64,000 nt of DNA from Mucor racemosus (Eukaryota; Mucoromycota; Mucoromycetes; Mucorales; Mucoraceae). Each line of letters opens with the position of its first letter. Within the stretch, counting starts at the first letter, position 1. The stretch covers positions 1,038,360 to 1,102,359 of the forward strand of contig JAPEHQ010000019.1 of assembly GCA_027405735.1 (NCBI GenBank), given 5' to 3'. The position numbers and the translations under genes were made by a program. Below the pieces are notes generated by a model. That model made no database searches, was not told where the DNA came from, and saw nothing but the letters and a program-made list of their open reading frames with translations. Positions 1 through 12,239 of the stretch are shown here, in pieces.

Positions 1-940
1 TCTCAGTATATCGAAGCAACAGAGGTTACTCTAGTACTTGCAATACCCCCCTCAATTTTATGTCATCTACATGCGATTTATCATTTTGATGTATTATCAT
101 TAGCAAGTAGACCTAGTAATATTTCTGTTACCCAGGCTAGCTCACAGATAAAAGTTTTCAAGCCGAAGCTTTATTAATACTCACCTGGTACCATCAAACA
201 CAACAATATCAGTTTCAGCATAGATTCTTGATTGAAGGCATTCAGCCAAATTTAGCAAGTGGTTGATGTCTCGGCACTAATAATCATTATAAAGTAGATG
301 GCTCACACGCTAATATGCCTACCCTTTTTTGAATGATACATTAAATATCTTTGATAATTGCATTTTCTGCAAAACTCAAGTAGAATTGTTATGCGTACAA
401 CTTTTAAATTTGAAAGGTGCTATACAAAGGGTATCTCCGTTATTCTCGAACTTAATATTTGTATAATACTATTTTCTCCCTTTTTAAACGCATGACAATC
501 CATATTCGTTGGAGCAATCTCATGTCAATCAACAATATTGCAACAATCTTCATAGAGTATCCACTTATATATCTGAATCCAGGATTGTGAATGTAACACT
601 AGATACTGGCTATATGCATCCAATTATGGTGATTTGGCCATGTTTTTTTTATAATCTATTTAGTCGACCATTATTTTTGTTGTTTATTTCAAAAATAGAA
701 CTTGGTTTTGAAATGTGTCCTACTTGGCTTAACCTTAATAAAAAAGGTTTAAAATGTGCATTGACATTACTATAAATTAGAGCGCTAACAGCATTAACTT
801 TGGTGCAAACTCTTTAAATATTTATGTTATAATGTATACATAAACTAACTGTCAAATTATTTCCATGTATGAAAGCCCCTTTATATCTCGAAAACAAATA
901 CTTTAAAACTCTTTGATTATTTTTTATTTTTTTGGCCATT
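1..940. other. no gene seen
   Basis: AT-rich stretch with no ORF that looks coding. The longest plus-strand frame (509-775) has no recognisable composition or domain. It lies downstream of the 3' end of the minus-strand CDF gene. A gene cut by the left edge cannot be excluded. Confidence 0.6.
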
Positions 941-2727
941 TTACTTCATTTTTATGACACTAATAGTTAATTCACCCTCATGTTCCTTTACCAAAGGTTC
1001 TAAAATATCAAAACTTGCGTCAATAACAGCATCTTCATCAGCATCTGGTATTGTGTGAACTTCTATTGTGCCAATACACTTTCCGTAGGCATTTTGCCAA
1101 AAATGAACCTTATCTACAGAAACAACGGTTGGGATTTGTTGGATTAATCGAAGGTGGTGATCAATAGCGTGTGTCATGGAGTCCGGCATGGTTTGTAATA
1201 ATACTTTAGCTAATGCAGTGGCTGTAGGTACGCCTAAATACAACATGAGTGATGCTTCTGCAAAGGATAAGAATTTATCGACAGATGGTGAGGATAATCC
1301 AAACAATTGAAAAAAAAAGACGATTGATCCAGCACTCACAATGGAAACTGAATAGATGTTTTTGACAAGTGCATCCAAAGGAGTGTTTTGGATGTATTCA
1401 GGTTGACCTTGAGATGCTCTCTTTGTCACTATTTATCATCATTAGTCAAATGTTTATAGATTCATTCATTTGTTTCTTACAATTCACCAAATTATCATGA
1501 TTTTTCAACTTGATGCTGGATGCAAATGATGCACCAATAGCAACTAACAGCATAAATAACAAGCCCAATGGAAATGCACTGATTAGGGCATAGCATTAAT
1601 ATACTGTTATACACATAGATACCTCCTCAATTACATACCTGTTTCCATGATGATCTCCACCACCTCCACCATGATGCTCTTCTAAAAGTAAATGTTCTAA
1701 CGATTCTTTAGTAGTATACATGGTTCCAAACAACAAAAAGATAGTATTTGCAAGTGCCAATACAACTTCAAAACGCTTGACGCTAATAAACAGAATGAAT
1801 CAATGATACGCCTCTTGTAATTTTATTAAATACTTACCCAAAAGGTCTTTTGGTACTCATTGTTGTAAAAGCAGGGTTGAAATGAAGTACACTGGACACA
1901 AAATTGTTTAATGTACCAAATGCATCAAACAAAACAAGATAAGAAAACCCAGTGACAGATAAACTTTCACGAGAAGCTCCCAACCACCATAAAATTATAC
2001 CTATAACGAAATGGCCCAAGAAACAAGTGAAAAGTGCTTTTTGGAAAGGGATCAATGAAGCAAAGATTGAAGCATACGAAGGTAAAGGCTGGGTATAAAC
2101 TTGAGGAAAGTTGCTGTGTTGATGGTGAGCATGGTCATGGTCATTGTTATGGTGGTTGTGGTTATGGCTATAATCATGGTTATGATTGTGGCCATGGTCA
2201 TGGTTGTGGCCATGGTCATGGTTGTGGCCATGGCTGTGATTATGGTTGTGATTGCTGTGGCTGTGATTATGATGACTATGGTCGTGAATATGGCTATGTC
2301 CATGGTGGTTATGATCATGATGGTCGTGTTCATGATGTTCGTGTCCATGATGAGATTCTGCAAAATGTTTATGATCTCCCTGAGGAAGATATGGATTAAC
2401 TGCAGCAGGAGTAGTTGAAACAGGTACATCATGTTGATGAATAGGTTCTTGATGAGTCTAATAAAATATACAAGATTGTTAATTATTTATATACTAGATA
2501 TAAAAAACGTAATTTACGTGATGGATATGTTCTGCTGTTGCGGCTGCAGGAGTAAAAGAACGAGTAGTTGCAGTTGTAATAGTGTGTATTGGTGCATTAC
2601 TTTGAATAGCTAACCCACTACGAGGGAGAGCAGGCTTATTTATTTGAAGTCCATCAACAGTTTGTTGCTGCTGATTCAATAAAGGAGACTGAGGCCTTCT
2701 TTTTGTAAACTGTCTGGTTTGATGCAT
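941..2727 (-). CDS. CDF-family zinc transporter subunit, Zrg17/ZnT6-like (transport-dead partner type)
   Basis: Five exons: 2727-2518, 2457-1838, 1782-1639, 1578-1481 and 1428-941. All introns are GT-AG and the phases join to a 519-aa protein. A long N-terminal tail ends in a His-rich stretch (about 2360-2120) full of HNHDH, HGHNHDH and similar runs. Six membrane segments follow: about ALFTCFLGHFVIG, GFSYLVLFDAFG, EVVLALANTIFLLFG, PLGLLFMLLVAIG, IYSVSIVSAGSIVFF and ASLMLYLGVPTA. A CDF-type cytosolic C-terminal domain closes the protein. Active CDF exporters carry an Asp/His zinc site in TM2 and TM5. Here TM2 keeps an Asp but has Gly in the His position (FDAFG), and TM5 has neither. That is the pattern of Zrg17/Cis4/ZnT6, which work as heteromers with an active partner (Msc2/ZnT5 type) to load zinc into the ER/Golgi. 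The start is the first ATG after an upstream stop; an extra 5' exon ending before 2730 is possible. Confidence 0.75.
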
Positions 2728-3581
2728 CACTTGAGACTAAATTAGAAAAAAAGACGTGGCAGCAAGAAAAGAGGGAGTGTAAGGCTATTTATTACAGTTA
2801 TGTATTTATAGAATCCGGGGGTTGAATCCAGGCACCAATACTCAATATTTAAAGATCAACGTTTCATATACAAATGTAACACAACTCGATTGTAAGTAAA
2901 AAACAGCATGTTGGGATAAGCTAAGATATAGATATTTGAAGGATTTTCAAGATCTCAATTGACGTTGGAGAGTATGAGAGATTGTGAGATAGCTACTAAG
3001 AGTGTGTGGTTTATTTATAGGTTTTCTGTTTATGACATATATTTCCCCGTAATAAAGTATCGAATAAAGAGCAATTCCAATCTTTCTTAGCATCGATCAC
3101 TATATCGCTTGTATTTTCAACGCTAACGACTTTAAAGAGCTATACATAATAATCCATTACCATATCATAGAAATATGTGCTAAAATGTTGAAGGTGAAAT
3201 TAGCGATAAAATCCAGCTACCCCTCTTCCGAGTCTTTCAAGCAATTATTTGTTATATTCGAGAAAACAAAACTCTCATTTATGTTTAACATAATGACAAT
3301 TATATTTCTAATTTTAATCAGCATGCTCTATAGTGATTTAGTTGAACCAAAATTCTCCAAAATTTTGTGTTTGATTTTTTATTTTAAATTCTCGAAATAA
3401 ACCATGGTGTATATACTTAGATATACAACTTTATTATTTAACCAGCTTTACATGTCTCAATATATATATAATCGTGAAGCAATAAAGCACTATAAACTAA
3501 ATTGAAAATGCTAATAATATCTGTTGCATTGGTTTCGAACTATAAGCGATGAAAGTGTATCTGTCGGTCGAACCATTGTAT
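2728..3581. other. intergenic, no gene seen
   Basis: AT-rich upstream region of the CDF gene. A small plus-strand frame at 3185-3400 is Phe/Ile/Leu-rich and looks like chance. No RNA gene was recognised. Confidence 0.5.
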
Positions 3582-3825
3582 TCAATATATGTACTGATCT
3601 CTAGCTAATTTGCTAATCAATATAACCACAATTAATCTTGATCAAATAGTTATTTGCAAACCTAATGTTGCTGGAAGAATTATCCATCCAGGATCCGCTA
3701 CCTTTAAAGACACAAGAACTCGTGATATGAAGTTCAGTTTGTCTATTGGCTTGTGTACCAGAAAGCATCCCACAAATGTAACAATATGATGGAAATGACC
3801 CTTCCTCTTCTTTTTTATTCATCAT
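3582..3825 (-). CDS. putative mini zinc-finger (UBZ-like) protein
   Basis: Two-exon model (3825-3662 and 3612-3582) giving 64 aa. The first exon starts with a double ATG. It holds SYCYICGMLSGTQANRQTE followed by LHITSSC, that is C-x2-C, a spacer of mixed polar residues, then H-x4-C. This spacing resembles the small ubiquitin-binding UBZ fingers of SLX4, RAD18 and SNM1-type DNA-repair proteins. A possible intron with the weak donor GTTTGC and acceptor GATTAG removes 3613-3661, after which the frame stops quickly. Without that intron the frame ends at 3613. It may be a fragment of a once larger gene, or chance. Function is not known. Confidence 0.3.
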
Positions 3826-3974
3826 TAATTGATTAACTGATGAATAAAGAATTTGACTACTCAATCTATACGTCGTTATGTATAATAGAAATTTGTATGG
3901 ATATTTTAGTCTGCTGACTCAATTATGTTATGTATTAATTTGTTACTCTAGCTTCTGTGGCAAATCTTATAGAA

Positions 3975-6974
3975 ATGCGACGATCAAATAATCGCATATC
4001 AACTGCTACAGGTTCATACGGCCCAGTTGGTTATCAAAGTGTAAGATTATTTCAGTTTGAAATTTTATAATCAAAATACAATTGTTAAATTATTTAATGT
4101 AAGATCCCTCTTGATTTTTATTATAACGAAGAAGATGGAGGTATTATTTATGGTACAAGAATGCAATCGCATTACAAAACGTACCCTCCAAATAAGCGCT
4201 ATAGGCATATCGTAAACTTTGTGCAAACTCTTTATGAAATGTATATGTGTAAGTGTGATGATGGTCAATTTGGTAATAACAAAAGTTCCATTTTGTATTT
4301 GGCTATTGTGGAATTTTTGAGGCGTATTTACCCTCGTAAACTTCGTGAGGTAAAAGATGGCTTAACCAGAACGCAATACATGTTAATTCTCCCAGAAGAT
4401 CACGTTCATGATAAGCAATTTATAGAAAGAGTCCTTCGTCCTTTGCTCGAAGAAGCATCCTGGCTGCCAGCCAATGAATGCAAAAGCAAACTATTATTCA
4501 CAAGCAACTGGGAGTGCTATCTATACTCCATTCAGCATTCCGAAAAACTAAAGAGAAATTATTTGAGATTACAAAGAGAAAGGAAATATATTATATGCAA
4601 CATACAAAAAATGGCAAAACAAGACAAATTTCTGGCAACTCTGGAAACTATCCAAATGGTATACGACCCAGATTTTGTAGATGCATCACAAAGATCCATT
4701 GCAACATTGGATAAAAACGCCCTTCTTTCACCTAAAGCCTTGAATACGATCGCATCCCTTGAAATCCCTGTCAATTGTTTTCTAAACAAAATGGAGAAAG
4801 TTGCAAAGTTAATATTTTTGAAAGTCTTTGCTGAAACGCCAACTGATGTGATTGGAAATGATACTCTAATTGATTATTACTCGAGCAATAAGTATTATCC
4901 TGCGCATTTTATGTTGATGTTTTTAACATGTATAAGAATAGAAGGTAAAAAGAATGTAAGTTCTATATAATATATAAATTTATCATGACAGTTATATTCA
5001 TTGATAAATTATCTCTTTACGCTTATTAAGGGTGAAAAGCTTGGTTATTATGTCTTCAAAAGATTACAAAAATATTCATCCCAAGAAATCGAAATTAATG
5101 AAGAACAAAAAAAGAGGATATGCAGTTTAACATACGAAGACATTTTTAAATTTTTCGATGATTTAGACATGAACACTGTAGCTACTGCTATAAATAATTA
5201 TCTCAAGGTCAACCGTGGGATAGAGAATATTTCTGGAATAATAATCAACACTACAAACTCTATACCTTCTTATCACTATAGTACACTGTTTTACGATAAA
5301 TTTTATAGCCGTATGCATGAACAGTGCTGTGAGATGTATCTCAAAGCGGCAAAATTAACATTGATAAAGATTATCCAGGGATTTACTAGCGGTTATGGTA
5401 AAATGAGTGCATGTGCAAGTTTTTTAGACATTACAAGCGGCTGTATATACAAGGCCTACAGAATGATTGGGCTTTGCAACAGGCTTAAGTTTCCTACTGT
5501 AGTTGAGCCAATGATTACTGCAATAAATGAACCAAAAGTTTCTGATATAATATCGCATAAACCAAATGCCGAAACCGATGCTATAATTGACCAGATTCAG
5601 CCATATAACTATTATGTAGAAGCTGTGGTGACATGTTATTATACACTTGATGTTTATCTAATGCAAGTAATCGAGACAAGCACAGAAGATAGTAAATACG
5701 AGAAATCCACGATTTCCATAATAGATCATAGCTGCAAATTAGATGATATTTATGATTCAACGTGTGAAAATATATGGAATAATTTGCTTATGCAGGAAGA
5801 TAAGAATATGGGCCTCGAGGTATATAACAATTTCAAACTTAAGTTAACATCTACTTTAAAAGGATTGGTAAGTAAAACGATACAAAATAATGTCTAGTAG
5901 CATAGTTTGATCTTGAATCCTTAACAGTTCAAATTATATATATGTATATATGATTAGCTAGGAGGCAAATATACAATTGCCAATTTAGATGATAGCATCG
6001 AACTTCAATTTCAAAGCTCAACTACTGATGACTACTTCAAAATAAGCCATCGATCAATTATGAATATTGGAATTGCACCTTATCTGGAAAATATTGCGTC
6101 CGGTTTGACAGCCTCAATAGAAGACAAAAACCAATTTGGTAACTATCAAGTGTCTGTGGCATTCGTAACTGGGGATCTTTTGTACCAATGGCTCAATACG
6201 AGTAACATTGCATACAGCAACTTTATTTGGACGAAATTCCAAACAATTTTATCATCTCAGATCTATACAAAGCAGATCAGAACAAGTATAGTGCTGACTA
6301 AAAGTAATATACGAAATAATCACCTTTTTGGATATAGATTTCTTCGACGAGAAAAATATCAGCAAGTATTTAACAAGAGCTTTTACTTAAATATTGAATG
6401 CTTTCGCGGCCCTGACGCAGAGTTGTACTACGATAGAGGTGATGTTTACGAACGTATCTCGTATAAAAAAATAGATAATCATATATTTTGGGGCGTCTTA
6501 TTAACTAAAGGTGAGCAAGATACTATATCAAGTAATGGATTAAAGAAAAGGTTTTATTTGCGTTTGAAAAGAGATTCAGGAAATTATTCAAGCAGAAATA
6601 CACAAATGATAAATTACATAGCACGTAAGAAGTTAAAAAACTGTTTTAAACCATTGAATATATACTGATAAAGGCAATATGGCACTCAAGATTTAATTGA
6701 CGTGGTTCCCATGGATGAACAAAAGCTTTTGACAAGTACAGAAGTAACTGTTATTGAAAATGTAGTTTTACTTGGTTCTCTTTCTAGTCAATATTATTCT
6801 TATGAAAAGATATGTCAAATAAGCAACTTTCCACTCGAGATAGAGATCAAGGCATCTAATTACTTGTCATCCATTAATTTGAAGCTAAGAATGGGTTTGG
6901 ACGCATCATCTGACGATCAGCACACATTTTCACAGGCTACTATCCCGGAGCGATTGACTGTAAAAAAATTATAA
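3975..6974 (+). CDS. divergent HSPA12/Hsp70-like protein (candidate)
   Basis: Five exons join in phase: 3975-4040, 4104-4955, 4992-5867, 5958-6624 and 6691-6974 (914 aa). The second intron is only 36 nt. The segment TRTQYMLILPEDHVHDKQF, then RPLLEEASWLPANECKSK and LFTSNWECYLYSIQ, parallels the fungal HSPA12 pattern: a Val-Pro strand, a helix, a 'HPDRL' turn, then a Ser-Glu-Pro-Glu-Ala strand. The part around GIAPYLENIASGLTASIED with AFVTGDLLYQWL sits where HSPA12 proteins have their phosphate-2 GGF motif. The C-terminal part follows the same order. The N-terminal DFGTT phosphate loop and the GGG and GGF motifs are not visible, so ATP binding is doubtful. Family assignment is by pattern only. 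An upstream exon carrying the nucleotide loop was looked for and not found. Confidence 0.5.
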
Positions 6975-8349
6975 AAAGCACCAATATTAGAGAAATTGTT
7001 ATGTTAGTTTGAAGAGCTATTGCGTATCTATTTCTTAAAAAATATTATAAAGAAGATATTCGTATTTGTATATAAATCAATTTGAAGAGATTGGTTCTAT
7101 CAAGGCAATTTTAGATTTTTATTGTATAATACAGTACATTTATAATTTCAATTCTGATTATTCTACAACTATTTTTGTGCATATTCGATTTATTTTTATA
7201 CATTGAAAAATACTTTTATATATACATAATATGTGGAAAACTTTGAAAAATGCAGAAACTCCTGTGCTTTAATCGCTGGAATCTCTACCAACTTGGAATA
7301 TTTCAGAGATAAACCTAGGGGTATATGCAATTCGCAATGTTTAATTTTCATTGAATTAAAAACGCTTCAAAGCACCTGGGTTTCTTAGGAATAAAAATAT
7401 AAAAGAATGTGAAATAACAGGTTGTTTTTAACAATCAACCAAACAGTGCGCAACATTTTTAATTTCATATTTTTTACATTGTCATGTTTGGCCACTAATA
7501 TACATAAATCTACTAGCTACATCTTATTGGAGTAATAATATATCAAATCCACAAAAAACATATCTACAATATTACAATATACAAACGACGACGATTGATT
7601 GATATTTCCACAGACACGCCGTTGTGAGATTAAGATTGATATATATTTTTTTAAATAATTGCCGTAACATACCTTGCAGTACAGCTTTGATTAAGCATAA
7701 AGTGAGAGATTACTTTTTGACTTCTGTAGTTTACATTGCCATGTATGCTAGTGTCGACTGTTTTAGCACTATTCCCAATTTGAAATGATTTGTTAAACCA
7801 CAGCCCCATTCAAAAAAGTGGGCGCTTTGTCCTTACACTTTATTCAGCGGATTAATAGATGCTACAGTTCATAACTATAGATACACGTACAGCTTGCAAT
7901 GAAATGACACCTTTTATAGACCAAAGTCGCCATTGTCATTTCAGAAAAACAACTGATCTCGATTCGTACCTGAATCTCGCTCCATAAGGACTGGGTTCCA
8001 ATCAGATCCCAATAAGCATAACGAGGAAACTCTATATTGCTGGTGCCTGTAAAAGGAAGTATTCCTGATCAAAATACAACCTTCTACAACACGACACCTA
8101 TGATATAAAGCTGTACCTATTTTGCATTAATAATATATTCCAAAACTCCTGCTCATAAAATCACAGTTGCAGCAATTCTAGATAAGGAATCACATCCCAT
8201 AAAAATAAGCTCAGTTGCATTTTAAATTATAACTGGAATGTTGAAAGATCAACATCCATCTAATGATATTCTATCATATCAAACAAAGTATCAACATCTC
8301 AACCAAGTATCTTATAAAAGAATGTCAATAAAAGATATTATGATTGAAC
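6975..8349. other. gene-free, AT-rich
   Basis: No coding frame or RNA gene recognised. The right part may be the decayed 5' portion of the LTR-like relic that ends at 8553. Confidence 0.5.
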
Positions 8350-8553
8350 ACCTGTAAAATAGGCATCAACACGCAAACATCCACTATTTTACAATTCCTA
8401 TAAATATAGCATACTTTATGAAGATATCATTCTTTTTCTTCAGATTTCTTTTAATCACAATAAAACCGTGGAAAGACTATAATTGTATTTATCAACGCTT
8501 TTATTTTTTTATTTTATTTTTTATTTTTATAAAATTACTTCAATTTTATTGCA
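8350..8553 (+). repeat. 3' part of a decayed solo LTR related to the 28-34 kb retrotransposon
   Basis: A TATAAATA box, a TCTTYAGA stretch, AATAAAA, ACTATAATTGTATTT and a T-rich run ending in TTATTGCA occur in the same order as at the 3' end of the intact element's LTRs (28620-28782). Similarity to the left of 8350 is too weak to set a start. Confidence 0.5.
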
Positions 8554-8689
8554 CAGCTGTAGTACAGTATGTATTTAAAAACTTTCGGCCTATTGGGGTC
8601 AATATATATTGCTTACATACGAGCATTTTTCCTGTTTTTTTATCATTTTTAAGCAGAGGAAGACAGTTTTTCTCTTGAAAATTGTGTTA

Positions 8690-8964
8690 TACTGTAATGA
8701 TCTGTAATTTTGGGCTAACAACAAAGGTGGATAATATGCTTATAGATATCATTCTTGTTATTATATATTGGTGATCACTGGGTTGATGAAGGTTGGTGTT
8801 CTTATTTGTAAATTAGATATTTATTAGTGAATAAATAAAAGTAAAGGGAGTGTAACAAGACAGATAAATTTACAAGGGATTATGTAATGATTTCTTTGTA
8901 GTATTTATATAAGGAATGAGGCAAGGTTTTGCATGAATGAAACTAAAATGTTTGACTCATTACA
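8690..8964 (+). repeat. dispersed repeat A, copy 1
   Basis: Nearly the same sequence occurs in reverse complement at 36935-37215, including the shared blocks GGTGATCACTGG, TTAGTGAATAAATAAAAG and GGAATGAGGCAAGGTTTTGC. It contains a TATA-like motif, so it may be part of an old LTR. Confidence 0.75.
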
Positions 8965-9112
8965 GTATTTCTTGATTACCAGATCAAATCAAAGGCAATG
9001 ATATTATATCTATTCAATGAAAAGTTAAAACTGGCTAAAAACCCACAAATTGTTCCAGAAAAGTGATAAAATTTCAAATGATATAGAAACAAAAAAAAAG
9101 AATAATCTAATG
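8964..9112 (+). repeat. dispersed repeat B, copy 1
   Basis: Direct copy at 35732-35884, sharing for example GATTACCAGATCAAATC and GTTCCAGAAAAGTGATAAAA. Here it directly adjoins repeats A and C; elsewhere the three are apart. Confidence 0.75.
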
Positions 9113-9829
9113 TCTCTTATACTATCGTATATCTAAGTTTTAAATAAAAACGCATTTTTTTTAACTTTTTTTATATTTAACCATGTACGGTCTGAAAATT
9201 CAGACTTTGTAGCGGACATTTTTGGGACTCATTTTATCCTTACCAACACTCATGATTTTGATCAAAAAACAGAAAAATCAAATTTTGATCGCAAAATCAA
9301 CGTTTAAATACACTACATTGTGAGAGAAACTTATAGCCATGACTAATGCACATTTTATAAAAGCTTAATATTAAATGTTAAGTAATGAAAATTTGTAGTA
9401 TTGTCCCAAAAACGGATTTTTGGTTAAAGGATTTTCATGTAATATTTTGCAATAAAAAGTTTTGTTATTTTTTATGGAGTAAATAGAGCGCTAAATTCTG
9501 TATATATGTATATTTTTTGTTTTTATAATTGGTAGTATAATTAACCCTAGATTTGCAAAATCAGAAAAAAAATTTGAAAAATGTTAAAATCGATGATGTG
9601 GACAAAAATAATTTTCTAAATTAATATTCCGCTTATAAGCCTTGTAAGTCTTAAAAATAAGAGATTTTATTATACTTAAGAACTTTTTCAAGAATCAATG
9701 ATGCTGTACCCGCTTGATTCAAGCTTATTACTGTAAATATTTATACATGTCAATATTGTGTGGTAGTTTATTTGATGATAATATAGTCTTGCTTTATAAT
9801 TGATGCGCTAGAGGTAATTTACATTGATT
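9107..9829 (+). repeat. long inverted repeat C, left arm
   Basis: Pairs with 26690-27602 on the opposite strand. Shared blocks include CACTCATGATTTTGATCAAA, GCTTGATTCAAGCTTATTAC and GATGCGCTAGAGGT. No ORF inside. The right arm carries about 190 bp that this arm lacks. Confidence 0.8.
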
Positions 9830-9851
9830 TTTAGACTTACCTCTCCAATAT

Positions 9852-9884
9852 CATAAACATAAACATAAACATAAACATAAACAT
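9852..9884 (+). repeat. (CATAAA)n microsatellite
   Basis: Five full CATAAA units followed by CAT, just after the left arm of repeat C. Confidence 0.95.
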
Positions 9885-10672
9885 GGCCATCACTGAAACC
9901 TATTACCGCATTTTTACCCTCTTTATCCCTGTTGCGTCCACAGGTTATTATAGTAATTTGTAAGATAATGAACCTTTTATATTGTAATCCTTATTGTGAA
10001 AGTAAGCTAACTACTGATGGGATGGCACTCCTAATTGTTCTCCGTTGAAGGATGATCCGGATTGTACTACGGGATATATGAGATATCATATTTGGTTGTA
10101 TGAAATATGTGCCCCTCATGTATGCTATGTTGTTGATGTTGTAAATAAATACTGATCTAACGGATGAAATTGTCATATAGAATTTGTATATAAAAAGGAC
10201 AAATTATTGATATTAAATAAAGATTCTCTTCAGTTTTTGTGCGTAATTTAATTTAACCAATTTCTTTATTAAATTATACATTTTTTTCTTGCTACAATAC
10301 TTATTCTAAATCTTGTGCAATTCAGTAGTCCCAAGCCAGTTTATTCAATGCTTTACCAGAACAAACTTACTTTTGACCTACTATAAAAATTTATTTATTA
10401 GTAAAATCAATTATTAATAACAAGCTAATAAGGTAATAAGTAATAATTATGGTGTACCTTTGATAGTTGGTAGTGATATACAAGACAACATCTTGTTTTC
10501 CTCTTCTTAGCTGTTGGCCACTAAATAGAAATAAATGCTTTTTTGAAACTAAATAGACTAACATGAGTTTATTCCTTCATTCAAAAAATTAAGCCAATGC
10601 TATGCCTACTTTTATAATCACCAATTTTTCAGCTGGTACTGTAGATATCAATTTTAGACCGAAAAGTATTGA
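9885..10672. other. gene-free
   Basis: AT-rich sequence without a convincing ORF. A 61-aa minus frame at 9991-10176 has no domain or splice support. Confidence 0.5.
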
Positions 10673-11128
10673 TTATAACATAGATGATGGAACAGAATGA
10701 CTAATAAGCCTTGGATGCTTTTTTTGTTTGAGAAAAATATTATAACGCGCCCTAACATTAACAGTTAATAATTTATTTCCAAATAAACAATAGAAAAACA
10801 TGTAGTTGTACCTGCTACTTGATTTCAGTTTATTAAAAAATATTAGTCTTTTTGTTGTAGTTTTAAACATAATAAATAAAAGAGCTGAGGAAAGAGTAGG
10901 GAAGAAAAAAGATGTTGTGTGTTGCAAACATATCATTTCAGCTTGGGAAAGTACATTGTTGATTTCACTATTAAGCTTTTCATGCAGATTGTTTTCAACA
11001 AGACTTAGAGTATTGGAAAAGGTTTCTAACTGTGCAGGTATACTTTCCTGCAAGGCCTAAAATTGACTTAAAAAGTTATTTAAGAATTGGATCTGTTCTT
11101 CAGACAGATTGTTATCAGATAAGAACAT
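10673..11128 (-). pseudogene. small gene remnant with an in-frame stop
   Basis: Read on the minus strand from an ATG at 11128, the frame gives MFLSDNNLSEEQIQFLNNFL then SQF, a TAG stop, and continues in the same frame as ALQESIPAQLETFSNTLSLV and on to SEINNVLSQAEM. The polar, amphipathic, helix-like character is the same on both sides of the stop. The TAG stands where a CAG (Gln) would fit. The C-terminal part is hydrophobic and less convincing. I do not recognise the family. It may be a nonsense-broken copy of a short coiled-coil gene. Confidence 0.35.
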
Positions 11129-12230
11129 TACAGAATTAATTTGATAGGAAAATTAAACAGGGACAGACAAGATTTTTCAGGGATTAAGCTTAAGCTTTAT
11201 GCGGTATTAGGTCAGTTCTAAGGTCAGGGTTATATTATATAAGGTGCGAGAAACACAAACAAAGGCTTATTTGTTATGTTAGGTTTATTTCAGAATATAT
11301 AATAATAAGGGAAATGATGAGGAGAACTGACAAAAAATAAAAGGAATTATGAAAACAAGATGGTTATTTATACTAAATTATTCAATAGTCTAGTTCCCTT
11401 CATAAACTAGACGTTAGGGACACAGTGCTACTGAATTACTCTATAACTTGATTGGGAGTAAGTTGATATTGTAATGTGGTCATTAGTTGTGCCGCAGTGC
11501 GGACAGTAATAGAATAATAATGCCTTGAATAAGCTGGAGACTGATATGCAATTCGGATAAGATAATAATGTGGGATGTAATTAGGGTAATTGTATAATAA
11601 TAGATTAAGCTTGACAGGTTCATGACAGTGACAATATTGACCTTTTTTCGGAAAATTACTGTTTTTTATTATTGTTATATCTATTTTATGTAATAAACCT
11701 TGAATTAAAGAGTAATTTTTATATGCTTGAATCTTTATTTATTATTGCTGTTCATATTTCTAATAGCATCATATTTTTATGAGCGACACCAATTGAAAAT
11801 TAGATTATTTTATCGTTATTGATTTATCAGAATTACAACATTCGATATATTATGGAAGATCTCCGACAAATCTAGCAGATCTTATCTATCCAGAAACTGG
11901 TTCCTGTCACCCAGGAACTAATAATGAAACACAATTTATATATAGCAATATTACCACTGAGACATAACATGTTATATTCATACACATTAATAATAATATC
12001 TATTGTCATATCTAAGAGATCTCTGTCCATTAGATCTTACCACACAATCCCAATAACTATATAAACCCATATTTAATTCATTCTAATAAACGGTGCTTTT
12101 TACGTTGATTTTAATTTACAAAGTCTCGATAAATCAGTTATCAAGCTTTTTAATAGTATATAATCTCGCTGAAAGGCCCACGAGTTTCTAAGCCTTGGCT
12201 TAAATATAATATATAAAAGATTATTTATAA
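11129..12230. repeat. gene-free region with an LTR-like relic
   Basis: At 11765-11800 the sequence resembles the reverse complement of a block of the intact LTR (catcatattttatgagcgac). At 12050-12105 a TATATAAACCC box is followed about 20 bp later by CTAATAAACG, close to the arrangement at 35200-35225. These look like pieces of old LTRs. No gene was seen. Confidence 0.35.
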
Positions 12231-12239
12231 GAATTGCGT

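Noticed and set aside
2034..2399. Plus-strand Gly/His/Cys-rich ORF (121 aa) and the Met/Ile-rich frames over the same bases
   Set aside because: They are shadows of the minus-strand His-rich exon of the CDF transporter, which is supported by in-phase splicing and membrane segments.
2805..2845. tRNA-like 3' end (GGGGGTTGAATCC...)
   Set aside because: No matching acceptor, D or anticodon arms could be folded around it.
8418..8678. Plus ORF of 86 aa rich in Phe
   Set aside because: Overlaps the LTR relic and its T-rich tract; no domain.
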